Shown here piece after piece: positions 1-7,039 of a stretch of 15,966 nucleotides of DNA. Numbering within the stretch: position 1 is the first letter of the stretch; the number at the start of each line of letters is the position of its first letter. The notes below the pieces were generated by a model, which saw nothing but the letters and a program-made list of their open reading frames with translations, ran no database searches and had not been told where the DNA came from. This DNA comes from Lachnospiraceae bacterium (GTDB lineage Bacteria > Bacillota > Clostridia > Lachnospirales > Lachnospiraceae), in NCBI GenBank assembly GCA_017483425.1, contig JAFUWM010000373.1, positions 1-15,966 of the forward strand, read 5' to 3'. Made by a program: the position numbers and the translations under genes.

Positions 1-638
1 AAAACATTGTTCATGGTCCAGTAAAGCACCAGTCCGGAAGGACTGCCATATAGAAGAACCAAAAAGATAAGCGCCAGAATATACGGCTGCAATTTGTCTT
101 TCAGCGGGAATCCTCGGGTGTAGATATAGCTCGCGCAATAATTGATCAACGTCATGAGAACCGGAAGCACATTGATCGTAAATGCTCCGACAGTTAATAA
201 TCCATCTGGCTTTCCCAAGTCTCTGATCAGCCAGAAGCTTTTCCCATTCAGGAGCTCCAGATTTGACAGAAAATGATAGGCCGCTATAAAAAAAGGAACC
301 TGAAGCAAAAGAGATATGGAGCTTCTGAGCGAATAAAGCGGGTGATAGTTCTCTTTTCTGTAGTAAGCAGAGAGCATCATAAATCGCTCGTCACCTTTGA
401 AAGTCTTTTTGATGTGCCCGACCCAGTACGACAGCTTCTCCTGTTTTTTCCGTTCCTCATCCTGGATCGCATCAGCCTGGGTATATAAAGGCAGCACAAG
501 GATGCTGACAACAAAGCTTACCCCGAGAATGGCGATCCCGGGATTCCTGCACAAGCCGTTTATTGTGGAAAAAACGACCTCTACAACAAGTTCTATAGGA
601 TATACGATAAGATTATATAATACCGTGGCTATGTCCAT
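1..638 (-). CDS. YidC/Oxa1-like membrane protein, C-terminal part cut by window edge
   Basis: The frame is open from an ATG at 636–638 to the left edge, giving 212 residues of a longer protein. AAGGAGGT lies just upstream and overlaps the stop of the preceding MaoC gene, which fixes the start. Visible are an N-terminal hydrophobic segment, a second around residues 35–52 ending in LVLPL, a charged cytoplasmic hairpin (about 55–95), a hydrophobic segment with QVPFFIAAYHF, and the YidC signature PSGLVLYWTMNN at the cut end. There is no lipoprotein signal. The family inserts proteins into the cytoplasmic membrane. The conserved Arg of the hydrophilic groove, five residues before the Pro of the LPL motif, is Ser45 here. 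With MaoC, DUF4910 and acyl carrier genes beside it, this looks like the divergent YidC-like branch found in polysaccharide loci, not the housekeeping insertase. Superfamily membership is well supported; the role is inferred. Confidence 0.8.
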   Translation of the reverse strand, partial: MDIATVLYNLIVYPIELVVEVVFSTINGLCRNPGIAILGVSFVVSILVLPLYTQADAIQDEERKKQEKLSYWVGHIKKTFKGDERFMMLSAYYRKENYHPLYSLRSSISLLLQVPFFIAAYHFLSNLELLNGKSFWLIRDLGKPDGLLTVGAFTINVLPVLMTLINYCASYIYTRGFPLKDKLQPYILALIFLVLLYGSPSGLVLYWTMNNV

Positions 639-648
639 AGGTACCTCC

Positions 649-1062
649 TTATCTCACCATTATATCCATGCTTCCGCGCAAAACCTTTTCACCCTTATCA
701 TTTCTCATTGTAACCTTGAGGACTATCATATTAAATGTGTCATTCTTTTCCGTGACCTCTCCCTCGACCGAGACTACATCTCCGGGAAATACTGGCTTTG
801 CGAATTTGATATGCGTTTCCTTGATGAGAGATTTCTCGCCAGGCATGTACACACCCGCAAGTGTTGACATGAAAGAAGCCGTAAGCATACCGTAAGCTAC
901 CCTTCCATCATATCCGCAGGATATCGCATAAGCCTCATCCGTATGCAGGGGATTCACGTCTCCCGTAATGCCCTTAAAAGCGTCAAGCATTTCCCCGGTG
1001 ATCTCTATATCAAAGCACTCCTTCTGTCCGACAGATATCTCATCATAGGTATATTTATTCAT
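649..1062 (-). CDS. MaoC family hot-dog hydratase/dehydratase
   Basis: 137 residues, the usual size for a single hot-dog MaoC domain such as (R)-specific enoyl-CoA or enoyl-ACP hydratases. The catalytic Asp-x4-His pair is present in GDVNPLH (Asp35, His40), followed by the family's YDGRVAYGML segment and the central strand HIKFAKPVFPGD. The expected reaction is reversible hydration of a 2-enoyl thioester carried on CoA or ACP, in the cytoplasm. The ATG overlaps the end of the upstream DUF4910 gene by 8 nt, and the YidC-like gene follows after 10 nt, so the three are co-transcribed. The divergent acyl carrier protein gene nearby is a plausible carrier of its substrate; that link is inference. 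The family call is strong, the substrate is unknown. Confidence 0.9.
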   Translation of the reverse strand: MNKYTYDEISVGQKECFDIEITGEMLDAFKGITGDVNPLHTDEAYAISCGYDGRVAYGMLTASFMSTLAGVYMPGEKSLIKETHIKFAKPVFPGDVVSVEGEVTEKNDTFNMIVLKVTMRNDKGEKVLRGSMDIMVR

Positions 1063-2347
1063 CTTCTGTCACCCTAAAAAGCCCGCACTCGAGCAGCCTG
1101 TCCACCAGCGGGATCAGCAGGTCTACCGGCTGTTCTATGATCTCCGATATCCCGATCAGATCATTCCTACCGTCCGCATATGCAATAAGGTCTTTCAGCG
1201 CCAGCGTCTCCTGATAGGTCTCCTTGCTGGACATCGTTGGCACCAACCCTCTCTTGCCAAGCTGCGGCTCGCAGAGTGTTGTCGTGCGGTATTTTCTGTT
1301 ATATTCTATCAGGTTGATGCATTTGACCATGACATCATATGAGCCCTGCAGACCTTCAGGAGAGATGAGGTCAAGGTTGTCCGCGCTCGTGTGATATTCG
1401 GGATAGATATGATACTTGCTTCGGCAGAAACAGGCCATGGGAATATCAACTCCCGGAGCCTGATACTGCCTCTCGTCGGAGCCTCTTTTTATATAAGGGT
1501 ACTCCTCAAACTTCATCCCTGACTGCGAGAGGACATTCGTGAGCACTCTGTCAGCATAAGTATCTCCATATCTGGAATGGATCACGCTGTAAGTGCGGTC
1601 ATCCCCCACACAGGTCAGATTAAATGCTGCCTTTACATGCTTCTTCATATGTGGTAGATTTCTGTCGATATAGGTGATCGCACCTATCGTCTCGGGCGCA
1701 AGGATAAGCCTGTAGGAATAACGGCGCTTCGGCATATCCTTGATATACCTTGCCAGAGCCACGATAAGTGACGGCCCGCTGCACTCATTATTCGCCATCG
1801 AGGGATGGCAGGTGTATGAGGAGAAGAATATCTCATCCTCCGTCTCCCCCGGTATAAGTATCTCTCCATATGTCATGGAGCCGGGCTCAAGAGTCGAGCG
1901 TATAACCGCATGGTAATCTCCGGACTTCAGCGACTTGTACTGCTCATAAGTCATCGAAAAACCCCATCTCGGAGAATAATAGCTTGTCACATATGGAAAG
2001 ACTTTCGGCTGATCTTCAAGATAATAAATATGTCCGCTCATTTCCTCCAGAGGGAGTGTGGTATCCGTGGGAAGCGAATAGCCCATTACATGAAGATTGG
2101 AATCCTTCATATCAACTATCTTCTCACCGTCAGGACCTTCGAGATAGGCCTCGTCACAGTTCCATTCGTCCGGCACGGTCCAGTCGCATACCCTGGTACC
2201 GCTTGGTACCTCCTGCATTTCAAATTTTATATCCGGGATATGACTCTGCAGGATTCGAAAGGTCTCACGTACCGCATTCCCGGTGATACTGCGGTTTAGA
2301 GGAAATATCTCCCTGCATATGTCATACATCTTTTGTCCTTCGGTCAT
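1055..2347 (-). CDS. DUF4910/M28-like zinc aminopeptidase-fold protein
   Basis: 430 residues, full length for the DUF4910 family: an M28-like zinc peptidase fold with an inserted DUF2172-type segment and a C-terminal winged helix. Candidate metal or catalytic residues are His181 and neighbours in TCHPSMANNE, Glu219 in LAPETIG, Asp291 in GSDERQY and His319 in PEYHTSADN. The last 60 or so residues resemble a small helix-turn-helix. Members are recurrent in polysaccharide and nonulosonate-type loci, but their substrate is not firmly established, so peptidase or amidase activity is inferred from fold. The start ATG has AGGAG about 9 nt upstream and a predicted promoter further up. It is first in the operon with maoC and the YidC-like gene. 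No signal peptide, so probably cytoplasmic. Confidence 0.85.
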   Translation of the reverse strand: MTEGQKMYDICREIFPLNRSITGNAVRETFRILQSHIPDIKFEMQEVPSGTRVCDWTVPDEWNCDEAYLEGPDGEKIVDMKDSNLHVMGYSLPTDTTLPLEEMSGHIYYLEDQPKVFPYVTSYYSPRWGFSMTYEQYKSLKSGDYHAVIRSTLEPGSMTYGEILIPGETEDEIFFSSYTCHPSMANNECSGPSLIVALARYIKDMPKRRYSYRLILAPETIGAITYIDRNLPHMKKHVKAAFNLTCVGDDRTYSVIHSRYGDTYADRVLTNVLSQSGMKFEEYPYIKRGSDERQYQAPGVDIPMACFCRSKYHIYPEYHTSADNLDLISPEGLQGSYDVMVKCINLIEYNRKYRTTTLCEPQLGKRGLVPTMSSKETYQETLALKDLIAYADGRNDLIGISEIIEQPVDLLIPLVDRLLECGLFRVTEDE

Positions 2348-2397
2348 TATATCGCTCCTGCTTAAATATGATGCTTATGCGCTGCCGCGCTTCTCTT

Positions 2398-2426
2398 ATT
2401 ATACCCAAAACCTTTTCTTTATCCAA
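2398..2426 (-). promoter_or_regulatory. Predicted promoter of the DUF4910–maoC–yidC-like operon
   Basis: Read on the minus strand, a -35 box TTGGAT (2421–2426) and a perfect -10 box TATAAT (2398–2403) are separated by exactly 17 nt. Transcription would start near 2391, about 44 nt before the ATG. The -35 box lies 2 nt from the -35 box of the divergent promoter for the acyl carrier protein. Confidence 0.6.
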
Positions 2427-2428
2427 CC

Positions 2429-2457
2429 TTGACAGCGTCCCGGTTTATGGATAGAGT
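2429..2457 (+). promoter_or_regulatory. Predicted promoter of the acyl carrier protein gene
   Basis: A perfect -35 box TTGACA (2429–2434) is followed after 17 nt by TAGAGT (2452–2457, 4 of 6 matches). Transcription would start near 2464, leaving a leader of about 34 nt before the ATG at 2498. This also argues against translation starting at the in-frame TTG at 2429, which is the first codon of the -35 box itself. Confidence 0.5.
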
Positions 2458-2497
2458 ATACGCGGGTAGAGACTTACGTTTTTTGAGGTTAAGGATT

Positions 2498-2740
2498 ATG
2501 TCGAGAGATGAGGTTTTTGAGGAAGTAAGGAAAATATTCAGGGATAACTTTGATGACGAAGAGCTCATCGTCGTGGATGAGACCAATTCGTCAGATATAG
2601 AAGACTGGGATTCCATAGAACACATCAACCTCGTGATCGCCATGGAGAAGAAATTCGGACTTAAATTCAATATCAAGGAAGTCGGCAAGCTCGCAAATGT
2701 CGGCGAAATGGTAGATCTTATCGTAAAAATGCTTTCCTGA
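2498..2740 (+). CDS. Stand-alone acyl carrier protein
   Basis: 80 residues, typical length. The phosphopantetheine attachment Ser is Ser39 in DWDSIEHINLV, followed by helix II/III with EKKFGLKF and a C-terminal VGEMVDLIVKML. The ATG at 2498 is preferred over the longer frame from 2429: the extra 23 residues are basic and unlike any carrier protein, and that region is occupied by the promoter. A GAGG-TTAAGG purine stretch lies just upstream of this ATG. The carrier holds acyl or aminoacyl groups as thioesters. It is not beside fatty-acid synthesis genes but faces a MaoC hydratase, a DUF4910 protein and a YidC-like protein, so it probably serves a dedicated modification pathway rather than being the housekeeping AcpP. 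It is the only clear plus-strand gene in the window. Confidence 0.88.
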   Translation: MSRDEVFEEVRKIFRDNFDDEELIVVDETNSSDIEDWDSIEHINLVIAMEKKFGLKFNIKEVGKLANVGEMVDLIVKMLS

Positions 2741-2768
2741 TGATCCTGTTTATCCTAGTGTATGCGAA

Positions 2769-2795
2769 ATTCTCTGCCGGAAACCGGCAGAGAAT
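2769..2795. terminator. Perfect 12-bp hairpin between convergent genes
   Basis: ATTCTCTGCCGG (2769–2780) and its exact reverse complement (2784–2795) flank an AAA loop. It sits 28 nt after the acyl carrier stop and 15 nt after the end of the opposing 116-residue gene, the place for a bidirectional terminator. Neither side has a clear U-tract, so canonical intrinsic termination is not certain. Confidence 0.55.
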
Positions 2796-2810
2796 ACCTA
2801 TGTAAAGCCT

Positions 2811-3161
2811 CTATATACTTGCTGCCGTATTCTGTTCGACAATTATATCCGGTTTCACGGATGTAATGATCGAGACCATCTTCTCCACGTTTTTCTCTTT
2901 TTCCAGCATAAGAACGAGAGGTTTTTCGTCACCATAATCAACCCTTATCTTAAATACCGGGATTCCCTTTCCGCAGCAGCAGTTAGGGGAATAGGTTGAA
3001 GACTGAACCCGCAGGCTCTCAATCTCCGATATCGGAAGATATTCACCCTTAAAATAAACAGCCTGCCCGGAGACCTTATACTGCTCTACGGACGTGGATG
3101 CCCTGCGATCCTGTTTTACATCTTCGATCTCCCTGTCTGCAATGATGGATTTCCATGACAT
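2811..3161 (-). CDS. Unrecognised 116-residue protein with CCCG motif, last gene of ech–hypF operon
   Basis: I do not recognise this family. The protein is soluble with no signal peptide or membrane segment. Residues 30–105 read as alternating strands followed by a helix (KNVEKMVSIITSV), reminiscent of a small PH-like or DUF domain; that is only an impression. The notable feature is Cys61-Cys62-Cys63-Gly-Lys-Gly in the middle, which could bind metal or form disulfides. Its ATG has a strong AGGAGG and lies 25 nt after the hypF stop on the same strand, so it is almost certainly co-transcribed with hypF and the hydrogenase genes. A role in hydrogenase assembly is possible but rests on position alone. 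Confidence 0.7.
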   Translation of the reverse strand: MSWKSIIADREIEDVKQDRRASTSVEQYKVSGQAVYFKGEYLPISEIESLRVQSSTYSPNCCCGKGIPVFKIRVDYGDEKPLVLMLEKEKNVEKMVSIITSVKPDIIVEQNTAASI

Positions 3162-3186
3162 ACTTTCTACCTCCTCTATCTCAGAA

Positions 3187-5409
3187 TCATTGTAACGCCA
3201 GTATATATGCCTGACCCACGGCTATACCCTGATCATTCCCGGGTATCCGCTCGTTCATATATACGTGAAACCCTCTGGTCGTCAATCCTATACGGCACAT
3301 CTCGGAGAGCACACGGTTTGCGAAGCAGCCACCAGACAGGCAGACGTTATTATCCGCCTTGTCATTCCTTACATACTCGCACTCCTTTATTATCCAGGAA
3401 GCAATCGACCTGTGGAATCCAAGCGCCAGCTCCCTCACATCCATACCTTTCTGTTTCGCCTTTATGATATAGTACAACAGCTCATGCGGATCCGGTGTCG
3501 CGGGAAGCGCATATGTTGTAAGTCCGTGCTTTAAGGCTGATCTTGCGGCATTTTCAAGCGCGACCGCGCATTCACCTTCATACGTATTATAGCTTCTAAG
3601 TCCCAAGGCCGCGGCAGTTATATCAAAAAGCCTTCCGGCAGAGGATGTCTCAAATGTATTGATCTTTTCATCTATTGCTGCCTCAACCAGCATATCATCT
3701 ATCTCAAACCCCGAGGCATGCATCAGGCATTTCAGATCTTTTTCCGCATCTTTGGCCGCTTCATCTCCTCCTATAAGCCTGAAATAATCAATATGCGCAC
3801 GCCTGTCGGCATTCGATCCCGAAACATAAAAAATCTCTCCGCCCCATATCTTATCATCCTTTCCATAGCCGGTTCCGTCCAAAGCAACGCCTATTGTATG
3901 AGTAAGTCCATGCTCCGCCATTACGGATGCTATATGAGCATGATGGTGATATATGCCTATGACGGGAATGTGGTTATTATTGGCATATTCTTTTGCAAGC
4001 CTTGATGAGATGTAGCCCGGATGCTTATCGCACGCAACGGCCTCCGGTCTGAACGACAAAAGCTCAAGCTCCCGTTTCATCGCAGCCTTATATATCTCCT
4101 GACAGGCATAGCCTGCAAGGTCTCCCATGTACTGAGATAATATTATACCCTCTCCCCTTGCTACCGCAAACGCTGCTTTAAGATCTCCTCCGAATGCGAC
4201 AAGCGGTTTCTTAAATCTCTGGTCAAGATATAGCTTTTCCGGCACATAACCTCGCGCGTACCTCAGTATCTGGGGCTTTCCACCGAGCACTCTCGTTACC
4301 GAATCATCCAGCGGAGTCAGTATGTCCCTTTTGTAATAAAGCACCCCTTCTATTCCGTCAAATTCATGCCTGAAATAATCCTCATCTCTGTATGAAAGCG
4401 GTTCTCCGCTTATATTCCCCGAGGTAAGTACCAGCGGACCCAATATCGAGGACAGCATTTCATGTATGCCCGACTGCGGCAGCATCGCTCCTATGCTCCT
4501 GCTGTCACCGCAGACAAATTTCAGCGCCTTATCCTTCATAAGCGCGTCCAGTAATACTATAGGTCTCGCCTCTGACCGCAGAAGAATCTCTTCTTCCCTG
4601 GAAACCGCGGCCACCTCCCTTACGGACGCCACATCAGGGAATAAGAGCGCAAAAGGCTTCTTTTCCCTGCCTTTGATCTCCCTGAGCTTAAGCACCGCAT
4701 AGGTATCCTCCGGCAGACAGGCAAACTGGTATCCTCCGATGCCCTTGACCGCAAGTATCCCTCCGTACCGGAGTATCTCGCATGCTTTGCTTACCGCCCG
4801 GGACCCCGAGAGCTCTTCGTCACCTGTACGCAGCACAGGCTGGGGACCACAGTTGCTGCAGCTTATAGTCTGGGCGAAGTGCCGGCGCGCAAACGGATTC
4901 TTTTCATCCCCGTAATCCGATGCACAGTCATCGCACATTTCGTATTCGGACATAGTAGTAGCAGCCCTGTCATAGGGGAGTCTTTTTATGATGGAATATC
5001 TGGGACCGCAGCTCACGCATGAAATATAGGGATATGAATACCGCCTGTTTGACAGATCTCTCATTTCCGATATGCACTTGATGCAGACTCCGATATCGGG
5101 CGGTATATCCGGCAGTTCATCCTGCCTTATATCATCGGAGGATATGATGAAAAAACCGGTAGAAGTATGTATCTGCTCCACCGGTTTTATCTCCACGGAA
5201 TTAATGACTGCCTCTTTGGGTTTTTTTGCCTTAAGCTCGGATACGAAATGTCTTACCTGATCTTCATCCGTATTGAAAAGCCTTATCCTTACGATTCCTC
5301 CGGAATTTCTGACATCACCGTTAAGACCTTCCGCCCTTGCCAGTCTGTATACATATGGTCTGAAGCCTACGCCCTGTACCATGCCCTTTATGAACAATTC
5401 ATAGTTCAT
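3187..5409 (-). CDS. hypF: HypF, carbamoyltransferase for [NiFe] hydrogenase maturation
   Basis: 740 residues, full length. HypF converts carbamoyl phosphate and ATP to carbamoyl-adenylate and passes the carbamoyl group to the C-terminal Cys of HypE, the source of the CN ligands on the active-site Fe. Domains in order: acylphosphatase (1–90; VQGVGFRP with Arg17, and Asn35); double zinc finger (Cys109/112/131/134 and Cys159/162/184/187); YrdC-like (about 200–385; LTSGNISGEP, DDSVTR); Kae1-like (about 400–740; metal site HHHAH at 488–492, DGTGYG at 511, CLSGGCFANR, GNDQGIAVG). The second zinc finger has 21 residues between its Cys pairs instead of the usual 18. It follows echF by 27 nt, so the maturation factor is made with its client. 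No hypA–E genes are in the window. Confidence 0.96.
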   Translation of the reverse strand: MNYELFIKGMVQGVGFRPYVYRLARAEGLNGDVRNSGGIVRIRLFNTDEDQVRHFVSELKAKKPKEAVINSVEIKPVEQIHTSTGFFIISSDDIRQDELPDIPPDIGVCIKCISEMRDLSNRRYSYPYISCVSCGPRYSIIKRLPYDRAATTMSEYEMCDDCASDYGDEKNPFARRHFAQTISCSNCGPQPVLRTGDEELSGSRAVSKACEILRYGGILAVKGIGGYQFACLPEDTYAVLKLREIKGREKKPFALLFPDVASVREVAAVSREEEILLRSEARPIVLLDALMKDKALKFVCGDSRSIGAMLPQSGIHEMLSSILGPLVLTSGNISGEPLSYRDEDYFRHEFDGIEGVLYYKRDILTPLDDSVTRVLGGKPQILRYARGYVPEKLYLDQRFKKPLVAFGGDLKAAFAVARGEGIILSQYMGDLAGYACQEIYKAAMKRELELLSFRPEAVACDKHPGYISSRLAKEYANNNHIPVIGIYHHHAHIASVMAEHGLTHTIGVALDGTGYGKDDKIWGGEIFYVSGSNADRRAHIDYFRLIGGDEAAKDAEKDLKCLMHASGFEIDDMLVEAAIDEKINTFETSSAGRLFDITAAALGLRSYNTYEGECAVALENAARSALKHGLTTYALPATPDPHELLYYIIKAKQKGMDVRELALGFHRSIASWIIKECEYVRNDKADNNVCLSGGCFANRVLSEMCRIGLTTRGFHVYMNERIPGNDQGIAVGQAYILALQ

Positions 5410-5436
5410 TCTCTGTTCTCTGACTTATTCCCTCTT

Positions 5437-5922
5437 TTATTGTGTCTTATTATCTTCGGACTTTTTTGCTTCCCCGTCCTTTGTCTGCTTCGCTGACGCC
5501 GCTGCTTTCTTTCTCTCTTCCATCGCGGCAGCAACACGCTCCGCAGCCTGTCTTGCCTGCTCTGCGAGTACCGCTTTCTGCCTGTCCGAAAGCTCGAAGT
5601 CCATCTGGCTCTTTACCACATCCGGCTTTGTATATTCCTTTGCCATCGAGAGCGATTTCTTGGGACAGTTATCCACGCATCTCCGGCACTGTATGCAGGA
5701 AAACGGCCTTATAGACCAGGTCTGGGCTTTCCTGTCGACAGTTATGGCTCCTGTGGGACATCTCATCTGACACACGCTGCAAAGGACGCAGGTATCCATA
5801 TTGTTTTCAATATGGCCCCTCGTGGTGTCCTTATACGTAGCGGGACCGTCGGGATACTTCTCCGTTGCCGGCTTCCTGAAGAGATTCTTAAATTCGGTCT
5901 TTGTAAAGTTAGCAAGTGACAT
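5437..5922 (-). CDS. echF: EchF-like ferredoxin subunit of energy-converting hydrogenase
   Basis: 161 residues. Two canonical C-x2-C-x2-C-x3-C sets (Cys45/48/51/55 and Cys76/79/82/86) bind two [4Fe-4S] clusters, the electron entry route from reduced ferredoxin to the EchC small subunit. This matches the NuoI/HycF-type electron-transfer subunit of group 4 hydrogenases. The first 40 residues (KNLFRKPATEKYP) are typical of subunits packing on the membrane arm. After about residue 100 comes a tail of about 60 residues, rich in Ala, Lys, Glu and Gln and probably helical, ending in a hydrophilic KKSEDNKTQ. The core fold does not need this tail. The gene lies 24 nt after echE. Confidence 0.9.
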   Translation of the reverse strand: MSLANFTKTEFKNLFRKPATEKYPDGPATYKDTTRGHIENNMDTCVLCSVCQMRCPTGAITVDRKAQTWSIRPFSCIQCRRCVDNCPKKSLSMAKEYTKPDVVKSQMDFELSDRQKAVLAEQARQAAERVAAAMEERKKAAASAKQTKDGEAKKSEDNKTQ

Positions 5923-5946
5923 CTGTCTTTTATGCTCCCTGTGAAT

Positions 5947-7029
5947 TTATCGTTCAGTACATGAAATGCAAGGATCTATTGTAACTACAAGGATCGGAAC
6001 ATCGGCCACGTCACAGCCCTGCAGCGTCTTTGCAAGCGCCGGGATATTGGCAAAGGTTGGTGTCCTGACCCTCATCCTTTCTATAAACTTCTTGCCCGAG
6101 GCATGTACATAATAGCAGGCTCCGCCTCTGGGCTGTTCTATTATTGTCATGTATTCGCCGTTAGGGAAGCCCTTGATCGGAACATATATACCCTCCTTCG
6201 GCATTTTTTCTATACATTGTCTTATTATATTCGCAGACTGATAAATCTCCTGTATCCTGACATAGCACCTTCCGTATGAATCTCCGTCATCCGAGGTGAT
6301 TATATCGAAATCCATATCACTGTATGCCGCATAGCCCTTCATACGGTTATCACGGGCTACTCCGGAGGCTCGCAAAAAAGGACCCTCACAGCCGAGCTTC
6401 ACAGCATCCTCCTTAGAGAGATATCCGACTCCTTTAAGTCTGCCAAGAACCGCAGGATCGGACAGAAAAGCTTTCTCACATGCCCTGATACCCTCCTCTA
6501 TCTTGTCAAGCTCCGGCAGGAAGCCCGACAATATATCATCCGGCACGTCTTTCCTCAGACCGCCTATCCTCATTATAGAAAAGATGACCCTGCCGCCGGT
6601 TGCCGCCTCAAGCATATCGAGTACTTTCTCCCTGTATTTCCATGTCTCCATGAAGAGGCTCTCAAAGCCAAAGGCGTCAGCCATTAATCCAAGCCAGAGA
6701 ATATGAGAATGCATGCGCGACAGTTCAAAAAGCAGCGTGCGGATATACTTCGCCCTGCCTGTCGGCTCTATGTTCATGATATGCTCTATCGCGTCCACAT
6801 AGCCATATCCGTGTCCGAAAGAGCATATACCGCATATCCTCTCAGCCACATACACCATCTCGCCGAAATCCTTCTTGGTCACGAGATTCTCCAGCCCTCT
6901 GTGAACAAAACCTATGGACGGTATGGCTTCCACAACCTTTTCATCCTCTGTCACGAGATCAATATGTATCGGCTCCGGCAATACCGGATGCTGCGGTCCG
7001 AAAGGGATCACACTTCTCTTTGCTGCCAA
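5947..7029 (-). CDS. echE: EchE-like [NiFe] hydrogenase large subunit, group 4
   Basis: 360 residues, the catalytic subunit where protons are reduced to H2. Both active-site Cys pairs are present: ERICGICSFGH (Cys66, Cys69) and DPCISCTER (Cys354, Cys357), so it should bind NiFe and is not a NuoD-type relic. The protein stops directly after the second motif (…CTER-stop), so there is no C-terminal extension for a maturation peptidase to remove. Short forms like this are known in some group 4 enzymes such as CooH. NuoD-like features include PSIGFVHRGLE near residue 37 and ELSRMHSHILWLG. It is soluble and docks on EchC at the cytoplasmic face. The gene lies 10 nt after echD. Assignment to an Ech-like group 4 enzyme rests on operon order and motifs. 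Confidence 0.95.
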   Translation of the reverse strand: MAAKRSVIPFGPQHPVLPEPIHIDLVTEDEKVVEAIPSIGFVHRGLENLVTKKDFGEMVYVAERICGICSFGHGYGYVDAIEHIMNIEPTGRAKYIRTLLFELSRMHSHILWLGLMADAFGFESLFMETWKYREKVLDMLEAATGGRVIFSIMRIGGLRKDVPDDILSGFLPELDKIEEGIRACEKAFLSDPAVLGRLKGVGYLSKEDAVKLGCEGPFLRASGVARDNRMKGYAAYSDMDFDIITSDDGDSYGRCYVRIQEIYQSANIIRQCIEKMPKEGIYVPIKGFPNGEYMTIIEQPRGGACYYVHASGKKFIERMRVRTPTFANIPALAKTLQGCDVADVPILVVTIDPCISCTER

Positions 7030-7039
7030 CTATGCCACC

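Noticed and set aside
397..867. Plus-strand frame of 156 residues across the yidC-like and maoC genes
   Set aside because: It is antisense to two clearly recognised proteins and shows no family motif.
2429..2497. N-terminal extension of the acyl carrier protein from a TTG at 2429
   Set aside because: The extra residues are basic and unlike carrier proteins, the TTG is part of a consensus -35 box, and the ATG at 2498 has a purine-rich ribosome binding site.
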